Assembly (NCBI GenBank): GCA_028718525.1
Contig: JAQULP010000007.1
Span: forward strand, 1-64,000
DNA: 64,000 bases
Origin: Sulfuricurvum sp.
GTDB lineage: Bacteria; Campylobacterota; Campylobacteria; Campylobacterales; Sulfurimonadaceae
Direction: 5' to 3'
Numbering within the stretch: position 1 is the first letter of the stretch; each line of letters begins with the position of its first letter. The translations under genes and the position numbers were made by a program. The notes under the pieces are model-generated. The model did not search any database, was not told where the DNA came from, and worked only from the letters and a program-made list of their open reading frames with translations. Shown here piece after piece: positions 1 through 9,457 of this stretch.

Positions 1-147
1 GAAAAAATCCTTGGGCGTTCAAACCCGCCGTTCAGGCTTGAACCGTCCAGGCGCTATTTCGACTATTATTATATCTACCCCCTCTTTTTAGGATTTATGG
101 CAATGCTGGCCTACTTATACGGACGGAATCAAAAAGGGTTGAAATGA
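1..147 (+). CDS. C-terminal end of a membrane protein, probably BatA-like VWA protein (partial)
   Basis: The window opens inside a reading frame that runs to a TGA at 145-147. The visible 48 residues are a basic, aromatic stretch followed by one hydrophobic segment (YPLFLGFMAMLAYLY) and a short basic tail. This fits the C-terminal membrane anchor of a VWA-domain BatA-type protein. The stop overlaps the next gene's start (ATGA at 144-147), so the two are translationally coupled, and the downstream gene is itself BatB-like. The VWA domain lies outside the window, so the family call rests on context and the C-terminal anchor only. Confidence 0.5.
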   Translation, partial: EKILGRSNPPFRLEPSRRYFDYYYIYPLFLGFMAMLAYLYGRNQKGLK

Positions 148-1283
148 CTTTTTTGCATGGTGAGTTTTTTCTCTGGATGATACCGCCTGTAGCCATCCTT
201 TTTTATTTTTGGCAGACCCAAAAGCCGATCGATCACCCCCATTTGAATGAAGCGGCATTGGCTAGACTGCAGGCACCGGAAGTTACGATGGGACTTCGCA
301 CCCGAAATACCCTCTTTCTGATAGCGGCATTGTTACTGATCAGCGCAATGGCGCAGCCGGTGATACTCCAAGACGATGCCGTTTCGGAAACACGGGCGCA
401 CGTTATGATCGCAATGGATCTCTCTCAAAAATCTATCGAAACCTTTGAACAAGAGAAAGCGGCGGTTGTCGCGTTGATCCGCCATTTGGAGGGGGAAAGT
501 ATAGCGCTCATCGGTTATGACGAACGGCTCTACCGTATTTCACCCGAAACGACCGATACGGCTATGTTGATCGGATTGGTGCGGGATATCGGTCCGGAAG
601 TGATGAAAAGCGGTGTGAGCGATACCCAAAAGGTAGACGAACTCAAGCTCGCTGACACCGTCAAAGCACTTATCGGAAACCACAACAGGGGACTTGATAC
701 CTCTTGGGATGTACTGGACGAGAAGATCGAACAAAACAAAACATCTCAGCGCCTCTTTGCCCATATCCCCCTTTTTAGCTATCCGCTGGGGTTGGCGATG
801 GTACTTATAGGGATAGGGCTTTCATCGATGAGCCAACGGCGCAGCGTTCCGACCTTGGCAGTTCTTCTCCTGATATCGGGCAGCACCCCTTTTCCGGTTT
901 ATGGGGGGATTTTTGATTTTCAGGAACTTCGAACAGGGTATCAGGCATACGCAGAGGGGAATTACCGCCGGAGTGCCGAAGCGTTTCAGCGGTACCGAAA
1001 ATTGCACGATTCACCCGAGATCCGATACAATCTTGCCAATGCCTATTACAAGGCAAAAGAGTATCGGAAAGCTTATTACTGGTATTCGTCGGTTTATACG
1101 ACAAACCGCCGCCTAGCCGAAAAGACGGCGTATAATTTGAACCAGACGCGCCTAAAGTTAGGGAGTGAAAGGGAGTTTCGGACAAAAGCGGGAGATTCAG
1201 AAGATCGAGAAGGAAAAGGGGTGGCGTACCACCGTACCCCTCATCCTCCAAAATTAGGAAGAACGCGGCTTTACCCGATGTAA
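144..1283 (+). CDS. BatB/BatC-like VWA-TPR membrane protein, shortened and degenerate
   Basis: This 379-residue protein has hydrophobic segments near residues 7-24, 55-72, 208-228 and 235-252, a VWA-like region at about 85-180 and TPR-like repeats at about 265-345. Bat (Bacteroides aerotolerance) proteins of this kind stabilise the envelope under stress. The region that should carry the metal-binding MIDAS motif reads DLSQKS instead of DxSxS. The second half of the VWA domain, which holds the threonine and the later aspartate motif, appears to be missing: as I recall them, epsilonproteobacterial VWA-TPR homologues are about 600 residues. Another frame over about 1190-1259 continues plausibly (IQKIEKEKGW and on to a TAG), so the 3' end may be frameshifted. 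No BatD gene follows; tyrA is convergent. It may be a decaying copy. Confidence 0.6.
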   Translation: MTFLHGEFFLWMIPPVAILFYFWQTQKPIDHPHLNEAALARLQAPEVTMGLRTRNTLFLIAALLLISAMAQPVILQDDAVSETRAHVMIAMDLSQKSIETFEQEKAAVVALIRHLEGESIALIGYDERLYRISPETTDTAMLIGLVRDIGPEVMKSGVSDTQKVDELKLADTVKALIGNHNRGLDTSWDVLDEKIEQNKTSQRLFAHIPLFSYPLGLAMVLIGIGLSSMSQRRSVPTLAVLLLISGSTPFPVYGGIFDFQELRTGYQAYAEGNYRRSAEAFQRYRKLHDSPEIRYNLANAYYKAKEYRKAYYWYSSVYTTNRRLAEKTAYNLNQTRLKLGSEREFRTKAGDSEDREGKGVAYHRTPHPPKLGRTRLYPM

Positions 1284-1284
1284 G

Positions 1285-2121
1285 TCACGAAAAAATCTCA
1301 TAGAGCTTGTTAGCCCCTTTCATTTCGCTGCGCAGTGTCGTGTAATCTTTCTCCTTGAGGGCCGCTTTGAGGGTTTGGAGCTCAATTTCGAAAAGTTCAA
1401 CCGCTTCGAGGACATTTTCCCGGTTCTGACGGAAAATATCTTCCCACATTGCCGGAGAACTTTTGGCCAGACGGCTCATGGAGCGAAATCCCCCTGCCGC
1501 AAGGGTAAGGATATTCTCTTTCTCTTCCTGCGCCAATACGGTATTGGCCAATGCATACGAGATGACATGGGGCATGTGGCTGATAAAAGCGGCGTGGCGG
1601 TCATGCTGTGCGGCACCCATCGTATGCACCTGCATGCCGATAGATCGGAAAATACGCAATGCGGTATCCCTTTGGGTGTCACCGCAATGTTCCAAATCGC
1701 ATAATACGACTACTTTATCCGCATACAGCCCTTCCAAAGCGGCGTTTGGCCCGAAATGTTCTGTCCCGGTCATTGGATGGGCAGGGACAAAGTTCGGACG
1801 GATGGCGGGAGGGATGGCATCGACAATGAGCGCTTTCGTACTTCCCAAATCGATCAGGGTCGTATCGCTTCCTTCCAAATCGGTGCATTCGCTTAACAAG
1901 GCGATGACGCCGTCGACGGGGACGGCTAAAAAGATGACGTCGCATTCGCGCTTGAGGTGATCAAACGGCACTATCGCCTGTACCAGTCCTCGTTCAAGTG
2001 CGATCCGCTGATGCTCTTTATTATGGTCGGTGCCGATAATCGAGCTGATAAAAGAGAGGTGTTTTAGGGCAAGTGCCATTGATCCCCCCATCAATCCAAG
2101 CCCGACTATCCCGATCTTCAT
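1285..2121 (-). CDS. tyrA: Prephenate dehydrogenase
   Basis: TyrA oxidatively decarboxylates prephenate to 4-hydroxyphenylpyruvate for tyrosine synthesis in the cytoplasm. The N terminus has the NAD-binding GLGLMGGS loop, and the HPMTGTEHFGP stretch carries the family's active-site histidine. About 278 residues is normal for a monofunctional enzyme. I prefer the ATG at 2121 over the GTG at 2136, because an AAGGA ribosome-binding site lies five bases before the ATG and the GTG would place that site inside the gene. It is divergent from bamA and ends one base from the Bat-like gene on the other strand. Confidence 0.93.
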   Translation of the reverse strand: MKIGIVGLGLMGGSMALALKHLSFISSIIGTDHNKEHQRIALERGLVQAIVPFDHLKRECDVIFLAVPVDGVIALLSECTDLEGSDTTLIDLGSTKALIVDAIPPAIRPNFVPAHPMTGTEHFGPNAALEGLYADKVVVLCDLEHCGDTQRDTALRIFRSIGMQVHTMGAAQHDRHAAFISHMPHVISYALANTVLAQEEKENILTLAAGGFRSMSRLAKSSPAMWEDIFRQNRENVLEAVELFEIELQTLKAALKEKDYTTLRSEMKGANKLYEIFS

Positions 2122-2197
2122 CTTCTTCCTTTTCACTGTATTGGTGCTATTTTAGCCGTTTAAAGTTTAATTTACGGAACATTAATCATCTAAGTGA

Positions 2198-2203
2198 TAA
2201 AAT
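2198..2203 (+). promoter_or_regulatory. Extended -10 element upstream of bamA
   Basis: TAAAAT preceded by TG with one base between them gives an extended -10. The predicted transcription start is near 2210, which is 26 bases before the TTG at 2236. A translation start at the GTG at 2194 would lie upstream of this promoter, so the element supports the TTG start for bamA. I see no good -35 element. Confidence 0.5.
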
Positions 2204-2235
2204 GGGAGACTATCTTAACGCAACGGAATTCTGGC

Positions 2236-4494
2236 TTGAAAACAATACCCCTCTCTTTGGTCGTCGCCGGTGTGCTTCTGTCCGCATCAACACAAAATGT
2301 CCAATCGATCCAATATGACGGTATGGTACACATTACGGAAACCGTTGCCAAACGGTTGAATGAAGTCAAAATCGGTGAACCTCTGGATGCCGTGGCCGTG
2401 GACAAGACCATAAAAAACTTTTTTGATCAGGGCTATTTTGAAGATATTTGGGCTGAAGAGGATGAAGGGAAAGTAACGTTTCATTTCAAAGAAAAGCCGA
2501 TCATCTCCAAAATTGAACTCAAAGGGTACAAAGAAAACGATGAAGAGGCCAAAAAATCTCTTTTGCAGATCGAAAAAGGGGCTTTGTATGACGAAAAACG
2601 GCTTGAAAGTGCCAAAAAACGGATTATAGATGCGCTGAGTGCGGACGGGAAAATGGATTCGGTCGTTGAAATCGAAACCGAAAAATTGGATAACGGGAGT
2701 ATCAGAGTCGCGTTCATCGTCAATGAGGGTGCCGAAATCATTATCAAAAAAGTCCGCTATGCCGGGGTAAATTCTATCAACCCGCATGAATTTGACAGTA
2801 CGATCGCCAACAAAGAGGCGCAATCGTTCGGTTGGATGTGGGGCCGCAATGACGGTAAAATGAAATTGGGGGAGCTGCAATACGACCCGTTGCGTATTCG
2901 TGATTTTTACATGCAGCGCGGTTATTTGGATGCGAAAATCGATGATCCTTTTGTAACGGTCGATTTTGACCGCTATGAAGCGCAGATGAGCTATAACATT
3001 TTTGAAGGGGATATCTATCGGGTAAGCGATATCCTGATTTTTCAGGACAATTCGGTGATTGACGATCAAGAACTTCTGAAAATTATCAATCTGCAAAAAA
3101 ACAAACCGTTTAACATCAAAACATTCCGGGATGATGCCGATCGGATTAAAACCAAGATCGCCGATTTGGGATATGCCTACGTTCAGGTACAGCCGGACTT
3201 GCGCAAAGACAAAGAGGGGAAAAGCGTCGACGTCGTTTACCGCATTATCCCGGGCAAGAAAGTGCATATCCGCAATGTAGTCGTCTCAGGCAACAGCCGT
3301 ACTCTGGATCGCATCGTCCGTCGCGAGCTCTTTTTGGCTCCGGGTGACCTTTACAGCCTGAGCAATCTCAAGGATTCGCGTAATGCCTTGGGACGAACCG
3401 GTTATTTTGAGAGCAATACGATTGAAGAGAAACGGATCGATGAAGAGTCAATGGACCTTATCGTCCAAACCAAAGAGGCACCGACGGGGAATATTCAACT
3501 CGGTGGGGGATACGGGAGTTTTGGGGGATTGTTACTCAATGTGGCAGTAAGCGACCGTAATATTTTCGGATCGGGGATTAATCTCGGAGTCAATTTGGAA
3601 CGCTCCACGCGGACCAAGAACTATTCGTTCAATATTTCGAATCCCCGTATGAACGACAGCGATTTCAGCGGAAATTTTTCGGCATTCAAAAGTCAAACCC
3701 GATACACCGACTATACCGTCAGCTCTACCGGGGTCAATATCGGTACGGGGCACCGTTTTAACCGGTATGTCAGCGGGTATTTGAGTTACGGCTATTCAAC
3801 CAATGCCTACAGTGATATTAACAATAGTGTTACCAGTAGCAGTACCTATTTCAACCCGTTCTATTTTCAGGATTATTCAAAAAGTGCCGTCACCGTATCG
3901 GGGACGTATGACAGTACGGATGACTACTATATCCCGCGCGAAGGGGTAAGTTTCAGTCAAAGTTTTGAAAAAGCGGGTCTCGGTGCTCAAGCCGATTTCT
4001 GGAAAAGCCGTACGACGTTCGGCGTCTATCAGGGGCTTCAAAAGTGGACCGATTTCGATTTGATTGTACGGTATAAAGCACGTTACAACTACGAACAAAA
4101 ATTGGGGACCGACACGAACGCCCTTCCGGTTGCGGAACACTTTTACATGGGAGGGATCGGATCGGTCCGCGGATACCGTTCGTATTCCCTCTCGCCTACA
4201 ATGCTCGATAGCAACGGAACCGTTCGAAGAGTAGGGGGGCGACAAACCTTTTCCAACAGCCTGGAATTCAGTTTCCCTCTTGTCCCCGAAGCACGGATGC
4301 GGGCAGCGGCTTTTGTGGATTACGGGATGATTGGTGAGAACAGCATTAGTGAAATCAGACGGGGCGGTTACGGCGTATCATTGGAATGGTTTAGCCCTGT
4401 CGGTCCGTTACAGCTGGTTTTTGCAAGCCCTCTGGGATCAAAACCGGGTGACGATATTACCCACTTCGAATTTACGATCGGACAGCGGTTCTAA
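2236..4494 (+). CDS. bamA: Outer membrane protein assembly factor BamA
   Basis: BamA is the outer-membrane insertase that folds beta-barrel proteins. The mature protein begins with POTRA repeats (about the first 400 residues, e.g. the stretches around SKIELKGYKEND and VHIRNVVVSGNSRT) and continues as a C-terminal 16-strand barrel containing the conserved GGIGSVRGYRSYSL motif (the L6 loop). The last residue is phenylalanine, as in most barrel proteins. I chose the TTG at 2236 because it starts a clean signal peptide (MKTIPLSLVVAGVLLSAS) with CGGA about nine bases upstream. The frame stays open to a GTG at 2194, but that start lacks a signal peptide. About 752 residues is typical. Confidence 0.95.
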   Translation: MKTIPLSLVVAGVLLSASTQNVQSIQYDGMVHITETVAKRLNEVKIGEPLDAVAVDKTIKNFFDQGYFEDIWAEEDEGKVTFHFKEKPIISKIELKGYKENDEEAKKSLLQIEKGALYDEKRLESAKKRIIDALSADGKMDSVVEIETEKLDNGSIRVAFIVNEGAEIIIKKVRYAGVNSINPHEFDSTIANKEAQSFGWMWGRNDGKMKLGELQYDPLRIRDFYMQRGYLDAKIDDPFVTVDFDRYEAQMSYNIFEGDIYRVSDILIFQDNSVIDDQELLKIINLQKNKPFNIKTFRDDADRIKTKIADLGYAYVQVQPDLRKDKEGKSVDVVYRIIPGKKVHIRNVVVSGNSRTLDRIVRRELFLAPGDLYSLSNLKDSRNALGRTGYFESNTIEEKRIDEESMDLIVQTKEAPTGNIQLGGGYGSFGGLLLNVAVSDRNIFGSGINLGVNLERSTRTKNYSFNISNPRMNDSDFSGNFSAFKSQTRYTDYTVSSTGVNIGTGHRFNRYVSGYLSYGYSTNAYSDINNSVTSSSTYFNPFYFQDYSKSAVTVSGTYDSTDDYYIPREGVSFSQSFEKAGLGAQADFWKSRTTFGVYQGLQKWTDFDLIVRYKARYNYEQKLGTDTNALPVAEHFYMGGIGSVRGYRSYSLSPTMLDSNGTVRRVGGRQTFSNSLEFSFPLVPEARMRAAAFVDYGMIGENSISEIRRGGYGVSLEWFSPVGPLQLVFASPLGSKPGDDITHFEFTIGQRF

Positions 4495-4543
4495 CCGCCT
4501 GATCAGAGCGACTCGCTTTAGCAGAAGGTTTAATTACGGAAGG

Positions 4544-5482
4544 CTATTTGATGAGTTTTTTGTAGAGGGTTGAAACCGCTTTTATTCCGCCCATAACAAT
4601 CCCCCCCGCTATGACTCCGGCTATACCGTTAACAAGCAGAGGGATGATCCCTCCAAGCATCGGGACGGTTTGGAAGGTTGCCGTAGCGGCTTCAATCAGA
4701 GGGTGAAGAGGCGTAAATCCATGCAGCAAGATTCCCCCTCCGACGAGAAACATGGCCGCCGTTCCGACGATGGTGAGGAGTTTCATCAGCCGCGGGGCAA
4801 AATTGAGCAGACCGCTTCCCAGGACTCTTTTGAACATCCCCCTTTTCCCCTCAGGTGCAGTTTGGAGCAAATAGAGCCCTACGTCATCCATTTTGACAAT
4901 GGCCGCAACAATCCCGTATACACCGATGGTAATCGCTACGGCTACTCCCGAGACGACAAGGGTCTGTGTCAGGATATCTTTATCGGCAACGGTTCCTAAA
5001 GCAATGACGATAATTTCAGCCGAGAGGATAAAATCGGTTCGGATCGCCCCCTCGATTTTCTCTTTTTCAAACGTTTCAAGGTCAATATCGGGATCATGAA
5101 ACGCTTCAATCAAGGCTTCTTGAGCGCCCTCTTCTTCGTGTGCGGACGTAAAAAAGGGGTGGGCAATTTTTTCAAATCCTTCAAAACACAGATACGCGCC
5201 ACCAATCATCAAAATAGGGGTGATGGACCATGGTGCCAAAACACTCAGGCCCAATGCCGCAGGGACTAAAATAAGTTTATTTTTAAAAGATCCCTTGGCT
5301 ACCCCCCACACGACGGGAAGTTCCCGCTCTGCACGTATACCGGAAACCTGCTGGGCATTGAGAGCCAGATCATCTCCCAAAACACCGGCGGTTTTTTTAG
5401 CGGCCACTTTGCTCATGGCCGCTACGTCATCGAGCAATAGGGTGATGTCGTCGATGAGTATCAGAAGGCTGCTGCCCGCCAT
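4544..5482 (-). CDS. DUF808 family inner membrane protein (YedI-like)
   Basis: The start [19 protein letters not shown] followed by the conserved [19 protein letters not shown] stretch identifies the DUF808/YedI family. Several hydrophobic segments follow (about 70-100, 150-190, 225-255, 270-300). The biochemical role of the family is not known. At 312 residues it has normal length. It is convergent with bamA, and its start lies one base after the end of the Ppx/GppA gene, so the ferredoxin, phosphatase and this gene may be one transcript. Confidence 0.88.
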   Translation of the reverse strand: MAGSSLLILIDDITLLLDDVAAMSKVAAKKTAGVLGDDLALNAQQVSGIRAERELPVVWGVAKGSFKNKLILVPAALGLSVLAPWSITPILMIGGAYLCFEGFEKIAHPFFTSAHEEEGAQEALIEAFHDPDIDLETFEKEKIEGAIRTDFILSAEIIVIALGTVADKDILTQTLVVSGVAVAITIGVYGIVAAIVKMDDVGLYLLQTAPEGKRGMFKRVLGSGLLNFAPRLMKLLTIVGTAAMFLVGGGILLHGFTPLHPLIEAATATFQTVPMLGGIIPLLVNGIAGVIAGGIVMGGIKAVSTLYKKLIK

Positions 5483-5483
5483 G

Positions 5484-6950
5484 TTATCCTCTAAGAACTA
5501 GAGTAAGATTTTTGGGAAGAATGAGGTTTTTAAGCTGTTCTTTGGCGAGATAGAGATTGGCCCCGCTGATGATCAACTCCCCCCCCTCCATAGAGACCGT
5601 GAGTTCAGACGCATCGATTCGTGCGGCCAGGAGGATATGGGAAAGCCATAAAATCGTACTGAGGGCATTGAGTGTACTCTCATCAGGCAATAAGGAACCG
5701 TAGGAATTTTTGGGAATCAACGAGGAGGAGAGTTCCCCTTTTTTAAATAAGAGCAGATGGGATATGAGGACGATCTGCGGGTGGCTTAATCCGTAATCCA
5801 GTGCACTCATGGCCAAATAGTGGCTGTGACGCTGATAGGCATAATAGCGTATTCCGACACCGATGGAGAGGAGCTTAGCCGCAATCGTGAGTTCGAACTG
5901 GAATGAGGGGTCAATTCCCATCGGCAGATGCAGCAGGGTAAAAAGACGCTTGCTCAAGTGGGAACATTGCAGGGCATGGTCGCTATGGACGGCATAGGTA
6001 TCGAGCAGATAACGGACACTCGGGTTATAGTTGGCAGGGAAAGTATCTCCGGAGTTACGGAGAAGATCACTCAAAAATACCCCTTCGCGCACTCCAACCC
6101 CACTGCACATCAGGGTAGTTGTCCCGATATAACGTATGATCCGCTGTAAAATCAGGGACCCCGGTTTGATTGTATCGAATCGGTCAGGCTTAATGAAAAG
6201 AGAACGCAGTTTCTTGGATGGGGCACTTTGAATCTGATCGATAAATCGGAGAAAATCGGTGTGGTCCGTGGTATAGGCATGGAGTTTTTTGAGGGGATAT
6301 TCCCCTTTTTTCATCAGGGCACGGGTGAGGGCACGATACGTGCCACCAATCCCGATAAGGGTATCAGTATCAAAAACAGGGAGCTGTTTAAGGGCTTCGT
6401 CAATATAGGCGATGGCTCCCGAGATATCGTTATTATCAAAAAAAAGTTCTTTGATCCGGACCGTTCCGATGTTCAACGAATAGACCTGTTCAACTTTTCC
6501 GTTGCGCAGCAGGGCAAATTCGCTGGAACCGCCTCCGACATCTACCGTCACCGCTTCAGGGAGAGCGGGGAGGAGATTAGCACACGCCATTCCCCCCAAA
6601 TAGGCCTCTTTTTCCCCGGTAATGACTTTGATGGATAGATGGTGTTCACGTTGGATACGGGAGAGAAAAAGAGAGGCATTGGGGGCATCGCGCAAAGCGG
6701 AGGTTGCGACACATAAAATTTTTCTAGCACCGAACGATTTGGCAATCGAGAGAAATTCCCCTATCGCTTTTGCGGTCCGTTCCATCGCTTCATTTTGAAG
6801 ATAACCGCCGTTCTTATAGGCGTTTTCGCTGATCCGTACGGAACTTTTGACTTCATGAAGAACATGAAACGCAAATCGGCTGGTTTTCTGAAAGACCGCC
6901 ATTCGCATGGAATTGCTTCCGATGTCGATCACGGCGGTACATTTTGCCAT
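5484..6950 (-). CDS. Ppx/GppA family phosphatase
   Basis: The ASKHA-fold signature is clear: [16 protein letters not shown] at the N terminus (phosphate 1 motif) and [14 protein letters not shown] around residue 140 (phosphate 2 motif). The family hydrolyses polyphosphate or (p)ppGpp. The C-terminal half (about 310-488) resembles the HD-type helical domain of exopolyphosphatases. It directly follows the ferredoxin gene with no gap, the same order I recall around cosR in Campylobacter jejuni (Cj0353c to Cj0355c). A ppk1 gene at 59358-61460 gives the cell a polyphosphate source. Which substrate is used cannot be told from sequence. Confidence 0.85.
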   Translation of the reverse strand: MAKCTAVIDIGSNSMRMAVFQKTSRFAFHVLHEVKSSVRISENAYKNGGYLQNEAMERTAKAIGEFLSIAKSFGARKILCVATSALRDAPNASLFLSRIQREHHLSIKVITGEKEAYLGGMACANLLPALPEAVTVDVGGGSSEFALLRNGKVEQVYSLNIGTVRIKELFFDNNDISGAIAYIDEALKQLPVFDTDTLIGIGGTYRALTRALMKKGEYPLKKLHAYTTDHTDFLRFIDQIQSAPSKKLRSLFIKPDRFDTIKPGSLILQRIIRYIGTTTLMCSGVGVREGVFLSDLLRNSGDTFPANYNPSVRYLLDTYAVHSDHALQCSHLSKRLFTLLHLPMGIDPSFQFELTIAAKLLSIGVGIRYYAYQRHSHYLAMSALDYGLSHPQIVLISHLLLFKKGELSSSLIPKNSYGSLLPDESTLNALSTILWLSHILLAARIDASELTVSMEGGELIISGANLYLAKEQLKNLILPKNLTLVLRG

Positions 6951-7205
6951 TTACTCCTCTTCCTCTGTCAATTGTTTATGTTTGTAGAGGAGCTCTTGCA
7001 TAGTCTCAACATTGTCTTTATCCGGAATAATACAATCAACAGGACAAACAGCGATACATGCCGGTTCATCATACGTTCCAACGCATTCGGTACAACGGTC
7101 TGGATCGATGATATAAATCGGATCACCCTCTTCAATCGCATCCATAGGGCACTCTTCACGGCATGCGTCGCATGCGATACATTCATCGACTATTAGTAGT
7201 GGCAT
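6951..7205 (-). CDS. YfhL-type 2[4Fe-4S] ferredoxin
   Basis: This small acidic protein of 84 residues carries two iron-sulfur motifs: CIACDACREECP at residues 9-20 and a second with the wider spacing C-x2-C-x8-C-x3-CP starting near residue 38. That insertion is characteristic of the YfhL/FdxB group of low-potential electron carriers. It ends in a Glu-rich tail. It abuts the Ppx/GppA gene and lies downstream of the kinase gene on the same strand, with an 81-base gap that contains a TATAAA at 7243-7248 (minus strand) usable as its own -10. Redox partners are unknown. Confidence 0.93.
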   Translation of the reverse strand: MPLLIVDECIACDACREECPMDAIEEGDPIYIIDPDRCTECVGTYDEPACIAVCPVDCIIPDKDNVETMQELLYKHKQLTEEEE

Positions 7206-7286
7206 AGATTAGACCTCGGTATTTTTAAATGGTATTGCGCGATTTATAGCGAAAGGAACCTTTGAGCATTTTTAAACGGATTTTTT

Positions 7287-8588
7287 TTACCGTTGAGGGA
7301 GAATACAACACAGTTTGGACGGGAGGACAAGTCGGGCGATCGTACCGTCTATTCCATCATTACGATTGGTCAGGGTAATTTGGGCGCCAATCGCTTCGGC
7401 AGCACTTTTAGCCAGGAAAAGCCCGAGTCCTACCCCTGATTTGTTTCCTTGACGTTTAAAGGGGGCGAATAGATCGACACTCTCATCGACACCGCATCCT
7501 TCGTCTATAACTTCGATAACGATCCCTATGCCGTTTAAATGGCTTTGAAACAGGATGTTTTTACCTTCGGGGGTGAATTTAAGGGCATTTTGCAAAAAGT
7601 TTTGGAGAATCTGATTGAGTAGGGTCACTTGCAACAGGGCGCTGAAGGCATCGGGTTTAAAACTGGTAATCAGATTTTTATTTTCGCTGTTGGCTAAAAG
7701 TTTAAAATCCCCTTCCCATTTTTTGAGAATCTGGATGATATCGGTTTGAACCGGAATCTCCAGTTGCGCCCCCTCCTGGCGCCCGATATTGAGGATATCG
7801 GCGACGATTTTATTCATCTCATCGACGCTTTGATTGGTGATTTTAATCGCTTCGATATACTCTTCGGCAGAGCGCTTTTTAATCAGGGTTACCTGATTTT
7901 TGAGTTTAATGACGGCAAGAGGCGTTTTGAGCTCATGCGCCGCACCGATAAAAAGCTCTTTTTGGTATTTGACGAAGTTTTGGATTCGTCCGATAAGACG
8001 ATTGAGGGTCTCCCCCAGAGGTTCAAATTCGTCGGGAAGCTGTTCGACTTTGATCGGGCGGATCAGATGTTCGTTCATATTGGCAAGGCGGCGGCTTAAT
8101 GCGCTGATCGGGGCAATCAGCATTTTTGAAAATGCGATGGCATACAGGATAATGACAACAAAACCGACGGCATTGATGAGATAAATCGAGTTCATGATTT
8201 TTCGAAGCAGCCGCTTGGTCGGCGTGATGTCACGGCTTATTTTCAGATATGAGGAGTGTTCAAAATCAAACGGGTAAATCAATGTCAACGTCGTGGTTTT
8301 GTCCTTATGGACGGTTTCGTAAAAGTCAAGATGTTCATCATTGAAATTAAGGGTTATAAGTTCTACGTTCAGCCCCATCATCGTATCGGCACTGGTTTGC
8401 TGCGACGACAAAAGGGATTTGTACGAGGAGATGTTTTCGGCATAACCGATAAGCTCAGCCTGCTTCTCGTCATAAATGGATTGCTTAATAAAGAGATATA
8501 AAAAGGAGGAGAAAAGGATAACCAATGCCGCCGAAGCGACAATGAGTTGAAAGAGGAAGCGGCGTCTTATACTTCTTTTGGAAAACAA
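7287..8588 (-). CDS. Sensor histidine kinase, likely partner of the HsrA/CosR-like regulator
   Basis: Membrane segments at about 12-34 and 135-154 flank a short periplasmic region of about 100 residues. A HAMP-like linker (about 155-205) leads to a HisKA domain with GAAHELKTPL and the phosphorylated histidine at H218. The catalytic domain has an N box (NFLQNALKFT), G1 (DEGCGVD) and G2 (GVGLGLFLAK). The start is a TTG at 8588, 22 bases inside the end of the regulator gene. Such an overlap means tight coupling and suggests a dedicated pair. The periplasmic domain is not one I recognise, so the signal is unknown. Confidence 0.9.
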   Translation of the reverse strand: MFSKRSIRRRFLFQLIVASAALVILFSSFLYLFIKQSIYDEKQAELIGYAENISSYKSLLSSQQTSADTMMGLNVELITLNFNDEHLDFYETVHKDKTTTLTLIYPFDFEHSSYLKISRDITPTKRLLRKIMNSIYLINAVGFVVIILYAIAFSKMLIAPISALSRRLANMNEHLIRPIKVEQLPDEFEPLGETLNRLIGRIQNFVKYQKELFIGAAHELKTPLAVIKLKNQVTLIKKRSAEEYIEAIKITNQSVDEMNKIVADILNIGRQEGAQLEIPVQTDIIQILKKWEGDFKLLANSENKNLITSFKPDAFSALLQVTLLNQILQNFLQNALKFTPEGKNILFQSHLNGIGIVIEVIDEGCGVDESVDLFAPFKRQGNKSGVGLGLFLAKSAAEAIGAQITLTNRNDGIDGTIARLVLPSKLCCILPQR

Positions 8589-9238
8589 AAGCGGTATCCT
8601 CGACGACGTACCGTTTCGATTGTAGTAATACCGAGCGGTTTATCCATCTTTTGGCGGATTTGGTTGATAGCTACTTCGATAACGTTTGGGGTAACAAGTT
8701 CGGGCTCTTCCCAGATAGCATCAAGCAATTGCTCTTTTGATACGATTTGGTCACGGTGGCGTGCCAAGTGGGTCAATACTTCAAACGGTTTCCCTTTGAG
8801 TTCGATCTCTTTTTCTTTATAGATGATTTTTTCCTCTTCAGGATTGATCGTTAAATCATCGATTTCTATGATATTGCTTCCGCCGAAACGTAAACGTGCT
8901 TCAATACGGGCAACAAGTACATCAAAGTCGAACGGTTTGCGGATATAATCATCGGCACCGGCGCGAAGTGCTTCGATTTCGCTTTCGTTGTCATCGCGTG
9001 CTGAGAGGACGACGACGACAGTTTTCGGTGTATTTGTTTTGATGTCTGGGATGATATCGACGCTGTTGCCGTCCGGAAGCATCCAATCCATCAAAATCAG
9101 GTCATAGTTACGGATATCGAGATAATACTCGCCGTCTTTTAGTGTTTCGACGACATCGCTTTGATAACCGAACTCTTTAAGCCCTTCAGCAAGGGTTTTA
9201 TTGAGGGTTACTTCATCTTCAATGATCAGAATACGCAT
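8567..9238 (-). CDS. OmpR-family response regulator, HsrA/CosR orthologue
   Basis: At 223 residues this protein closely matches HsrA (HP1043) and CosR in length and sequence. The DGEYYLDIRNYDL stretch and almost the whole winged-helix domain (e.g. GKPFEVLTHLARHRDQIVSK, LDAIWEEPELVTPNVIEVAI, ETVRRRGYRF) are the same as I recall for that family. HsrA/CosR are essential regulators of metabolism and oxidative stress. In the Helicobacter protein the acidic pocket and phospho-acceptor are altered; here they look intact: D8/E9, D51 in LILMDWMLPDG, S80, and K in IRKPFD. The gene heads a two-gene unit with a histidine kinase. Confidence 0.9.
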   Translation of the reverse strand: MRILIIEDEVTLNKTLAEGLKEFGYQSDVVETLKDGEYYLDIRNYDLILMDWMLPDGNSVDIIPDIKTNTPKTVVVVLSARDDNESEIEALRAGADDYIRKPFDFDVLVARIEARLRFGGSNIIEIDDLTINPEEEKIIYKEKEIELKGKPFEVLTHLARHRDQIVSKEQLLDAIWEEPELVTPNVIEVAINQIRQKMDKPLGITTIETVRRRGYRFCFPKEV

Positions 9239-9271
9239 TCAGATTCCTCATGTAACGGAAATTTTGCCGAA

Positions 9272-9277
9272 ATGATA
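9272..9277 (-). promoter_or_regulatory. Extended -10 element for the HsrA/CosR-like gene
   Basis: On the minus strand TATCAT is preceded by TGG, an extended -10, placing the start of transcription near 9265 and leaving a leader of about 27 bases. A-rich and T-rich runs lie just upstream (about 9287-9345), probably intrinsically curved DNA, a common substitute for -35 elements in Campylobacterota. Confidence 0.45.
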
Positions 9278-9401
9278 CCATAGTTTTAGAAAATTTTAAA
9301 CTTTTTTTCAATTTTTTTTAAAATATCATTTTTTTGAAATAAAGAGGGGCTGTTTTTACCCTTCCGCGATTAGTATCATCTCTTTTTGTGACACTTTTGA
9401 T

Positions 9402-9428
9402 TTGAACTAACCGTTTATTCTGTAAAAT
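9402..9428 (+). promoter_or_regulatory. Candidate promoter of the LPP20-like gene
   Basis: TTGAAC at 9402-9407 and TAAAAT at 9423-9428 are separated by 15 bases, a little short for sigma70. Transcription would begin near 9435. The GTG start at 9458 is preceded by AAAGG at 9446-9450. The rest of the 219-base divergent gap holds long A and T tracts and no other feature I recognise. Confidence 0.35.
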
Positions 9429-9457
9429 AGTGCGAACAAGAAGATAAAGGTGGTTTT

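Noticed and set aside
2287-3267. Long open frame on the minus strand inside bamA (326 codons)
   Set aside because: It lies fully opposite bamA, its translation is rich in Phe/Ile/Arg without any domain, and it is explained by codon use of the real gene.
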